A DNA stretch of 6,708 bases from Desulfuromonadales bacterium (GTDB lineage: Bacteria > Desulfobacterota > Desulfuromonadia > Desulfuromonadales > BM103), in contig JAUWTX010000114.1 of NCBI GenBank assembly GCA_030614505.1, positions 1 to 6,708 of the forward strand, given 5' to 3'. The position numbers were made by a program, and so were the translations under genes. The notes beneath the pieces are model-generated. The model searched no databases. It had not been told where the DNA came from and was given only the letters and a program-made list of their open reading frames with translations. This document shows positions 4,617 through 6,708 of the stretch, in pieces (the stretch's first letter is position 1; the number at the start of each line of letters is the position of its first letter).

Positions 4617-6708
4617 ATGCTTATATATGAAACAGAAGGTTGGCTCGAAGTTGAATCAGAAGATATAAAACAGCTCTGTCGCTCGACTACTGCTGTACCT
4701 TTTGGCGATACAGATAGTGAAGCATACAAAATCCAGGTGGCTCTTTGCGATTATCTGGACAACTCTGAGCCGCGTTGTCGGGTCGCATTTTACGTCAAGA
4801 CTCTGAAGAGATCGTTGATCTTTGCCGTCAAAAGCCCTGAGAAACAATCCTCATGGCAACATGGTCAAGAGATCCTCGCCCGGCTCGGATTTCAACTTGA
4901 GGATATCAATCTGAAACTCAGCCCGGCCATGCAGGAAGTTGTTCTGCGTGATGTTCCTGGTTTCCTTTCTCCTGCCAAAGCCCGTCAACAACGCACAGAA
5001 AAAACGCTTCTTCTTGCTGAACTTCAAGATACTTACGATAAATCTCCTGACAGTGCTCAGGTGAAAAGGGCTGCTCTCAAACTGAGCTCCGTAAAACGTA
5101 TGAACGATTGTTCAGAAGAACTGCGCCTGTTTCTCGAGGGGTTGTTCTCTCGGGATGAAGCTGCCCGTGCCGACCTTGAGGCGATCGCTAGCCAGGTGAA
5201 AGACCTGACTTCAAGACTTGAGGCTGCCGTGGCCCGTGCCGAAGCTGAACGTAACCAACGGGAAATGAGTGAGTCGATTACCGTTTCTGCCGAGAAGCGC
5301 ATCCAGGAACTTGAGGAAATTCTTGTTGATGTTGAAACAAAGTCTTCGGATGCGTTAAAGCAGAAGCGAAAATCTGTTCAATTCCGGAAGCGTATTAAAG
5401 AGCTTGGTGAAGAGTTGGAGGCGGCTAAAAAGGAAACAGAAAAGGAGTGTGAGAAACAGGAACAATTCATTGCTGATGTCAAAGTCGCTCATGAACAGAC
5501 CGCTTTTTTTGAAGAGGCTCTGGCAGAGGCAGAGAAGTCCCTTGAAAATATCCAGGCTCAGCAGGAGGAGGAACAAGCTGAAAGAACCCGTTTGGAAGAG
5601 TGTCTCAAAGAATCAGAACTTCACATCAAAACACTCGATAAGGAACTTGAAAATTCTGAAAAAAAGGTGGCTCGAAGTGATAAAGCCGTAAAGACCTCTG
5701 AGGCCTTTCAAGATCAACTTGCAGAAGTGCGGCAAGAGTTAAATGATACCCTCGATCTCAACAACGAGCTGGAAGAGAAACTGGCCGTTGCTGTCAGGCA
5801 GAGTGAAGAATTGCAAAAAGGTCTGCAGGAGGCTGAAAAATGCATACAGGAAGCGGAAAAAGTCGGGAGTGACAAGGCGGGTGATGAAGAGCAGGAGATA
5901 ACCACCCTGACAGAGCAGAAGGAGCAACTCACAGGGGAGCTTAAAGACCTCCGTGATGAGTATGAAAAGGAATGCAGCCTTTGCAAGCGTCTGGAAAAGA
6001 GTGCTGTGAAAGATGATAAGCGTATCAGGGAGCTTGAAGACTCTCTTGCCAGGTTGACTCAACAGGCTGCAGCGTCGACAGAGAATGAGAAAGGCACCAA
6101 AGAGGTTGCTCAGGAGGCCACGTCTCTTAAGATCGAACTGCAGGAGCAGATGCTACGGCTCAAAGATGAGCAAAAGTTGCGAGGAGAGTTCGAGGCCGAA
6201 CTTCACGAAGCACATAAGCTCATAGATTCTTTTGAAAAAATGATTCGGGAAACTGAACGGGTTTCTGCGGAAAGGCTCTCTTCTGAGACATTGGAAAACA
6301 GTGAGAGCCAAAAAGTGCAGAAACTCGAGGAGAAACTGAAATTTGCTGAGAACCAACTGGAACAGGAGCGAGTTGAACAGAAGAGGCTTGCTAAAGCTGT
6401 CGCTGTCGCGGAAAAGAGGCTCTCTGAGCAGGAGGAGGTCGCGTTCAAAGAAAGAAGGGTCCCAGATGCTGACGCCGTTGAAAAGACTGTTGCAAAGAAG
6501 CGAATAAAATCCTCAAAGCCATTGCCGCATGAGTTGCGGCCTTCACCCAAGAAAGGGAACTTTTTTCATCCCGATTGGGACCTGGGGGGGTTGCCCTGCC
6601 AATCATCTGAACAGGTTTTCAAGGCGTGGGAGACTGTGTTCAACGTCCAGATTTCTCTGGAAGGCTATCCGTCGCAATATTGCATGGCTCTCCTTGTTGT
6701 GTTGCGTC
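4617..6708 (+). CDS. Large coiled-coil protein of unknown function, 3' end outside window
   Basis: One uninterrupted frame runs from ATG 4617 to the last base (697 codons, no stop), so the protein is longer than seen. I do not recognise the family. Residues 1-178 look globular (mixed hydrophobic and charged, begins MLIYETEGWLEVESEDIKQL, with tryptophans at 9 and 80). Residues about 179-612 are nearly pure Glu/Lys/Gln/Leu/Ala with heptad-like Leu spacing, a long coiled coil of about 430 residues. Three versions of KRIxEL (starting near 227, 258 and 468) recur in it, and CSLC is at 453-456. A basic, proline-containing hinge follows (about 622-646). Then a compact segment (647-697) with FFHPDWDLGGLPCQSSEQVF and WETVFNVQISLEGYPSQYC looks like the start of a second folded domain. 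There is no signal peptide, membrane segment or Walker A motif, so it is probably cytoplasmic and not an SMC/Rad50 ATPase in the part seen. A filament-forming, scaffold or tether role is only inference. Confidence 0.85.
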   Translation, partial: MLIYETEGWLEVESEDIKQLCRSTTAVPFGDTDSEAYKIQVALCDYLDNSEPRCRVAFYVKTLKRSLIFAVKSPEKQSSWQHGQEILARLGFQLEDINLKLSPAMQEVVLRDVPGFLSPAKARQQRTEKTLLLAELQDTYDKSPDSAQVKRAALKLSSVKRMNDCSEELRLFLEGLFSRDEAARADLEAIASQVKDLTSRLEAAVARAEAERNQREMSESITVSAEKRIQELEEILVDVETKSSDALKQKRKSVQFRKRIKELGEELEAAKKETEKECEKQEQFIADVKVAHEQTAFFEEALAEAEKSLENIQAQQEEEQAERTRLEECLKESELHIKTLDKELENSEKKVARSDKAVKTSEAFQDQLAEVRQELNDTLDLNNELEEKLAVAVRQSEELQKGLQEAEKCIQEAEKVGSDKAGDEEQEITTLTEQKEQLTGELKDLRDEYEKECSLCKRLEKSAVKDDKRIRELEDSLARLTQQAAASTENEKGTKEVAQEATSLKIELQEQMLRLKDEQKLRGEFEAELHEAHKLIDSFEKMIRETERVSAERLSSETLENSESQKVQKLEEKLKFAENQLEQERVEQKRLAKAVAVAEKRLSEQEEVAFKERRVPDADAVEKTVAKKRIKSSKPLPHELRPSPKKGNFFHPDWDLGGLPCQSSEQVFKAWETVFNVQISLEGYPSQYCMALLVVLR

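Noticed and set aside
5057..6550. Several Leu/Ser/Phe-rich minus-strand frames opposite the coiled-coil gene
   Set aside because: Glu/Lys/Gln-rich coding sequence gives Leu/Phe/Ser-rich open frames on the opposite strand. These could be mistaken for membrane proteins but are compositional artefacts.
4617..6708. SMC/Rad50/SbcC ATPase identity for the coiled-coil gene
   Set aside because: The N-terminal 178 residues have no P-loop (no GxxxxGKS/T), which such ATPases carry near the start.

Overview
The window looks like bacterial chromosome from a Gram-negative anaerobe or facultative anaerobe. A delta-proteobacterium of the Desulfuromonas/Geobacter/Pelobacter type is my best guess. This rests on the two-subunit glycine decarboxylase (separate gcvPA and gcvPB), a short stand-alone phosphotransacetylase, a TonB protein (so an outer membrane) and medium-GC codon use. 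No rRNA or marker gene is present to prove it.

Layout. (1) Positions 1-2015, + strand: the 3' end of gcvPA, then complete gcvPB, overlapping by 4 bases. They encode the two halves of the PLP-dependent P-protein of the glycine cleavage system. Their transcript ends at a very long perfect hairpin (2047-2094). (2) Positions 2097-2410: a low-information convergent gap with one very small, probably decayed ORF on the minus strand (2118-2249) and an AT-rich 18-bp inverted repeat (2386-2403). (3) Positions 2411-3325, minus strand: a TonB-family energy transducer with its own candidate promoter and a palindrome in the promoter spacer. (4) Positions 3326-3496: the divergent tonB/pta promoter region, with a near-consensus sigma-70 promoter for pta. 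(5) Positions 3497-4498, + strand: pta, closed by a textbook intrinsic terminator (4548-4579). (6) Positions 4617-6708, + strand: a large reading frame still open at the window edge (697 codons seen). It has a globular N-terminus, about 430 residues of nearly pure charged coiled coil, then a second compact segment rich in aromatic residues. I do not recognise the family.

How they fit: gcvPA/PB feed one-carbon units from glycine to tetrahydrofolate. Pta interconverts acetyl-CoA and acetyl phosphate in central acetate metabolism. TonB powers outer-membrane uptake. These are independent transcription units rather than one pathway. The only part not explained by well-known families is the coiled-coil gene, with the small disrupted ORF a distant second. 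I see no CRISPR array, insertion sequence, tRNA, rRNA or phage signature.
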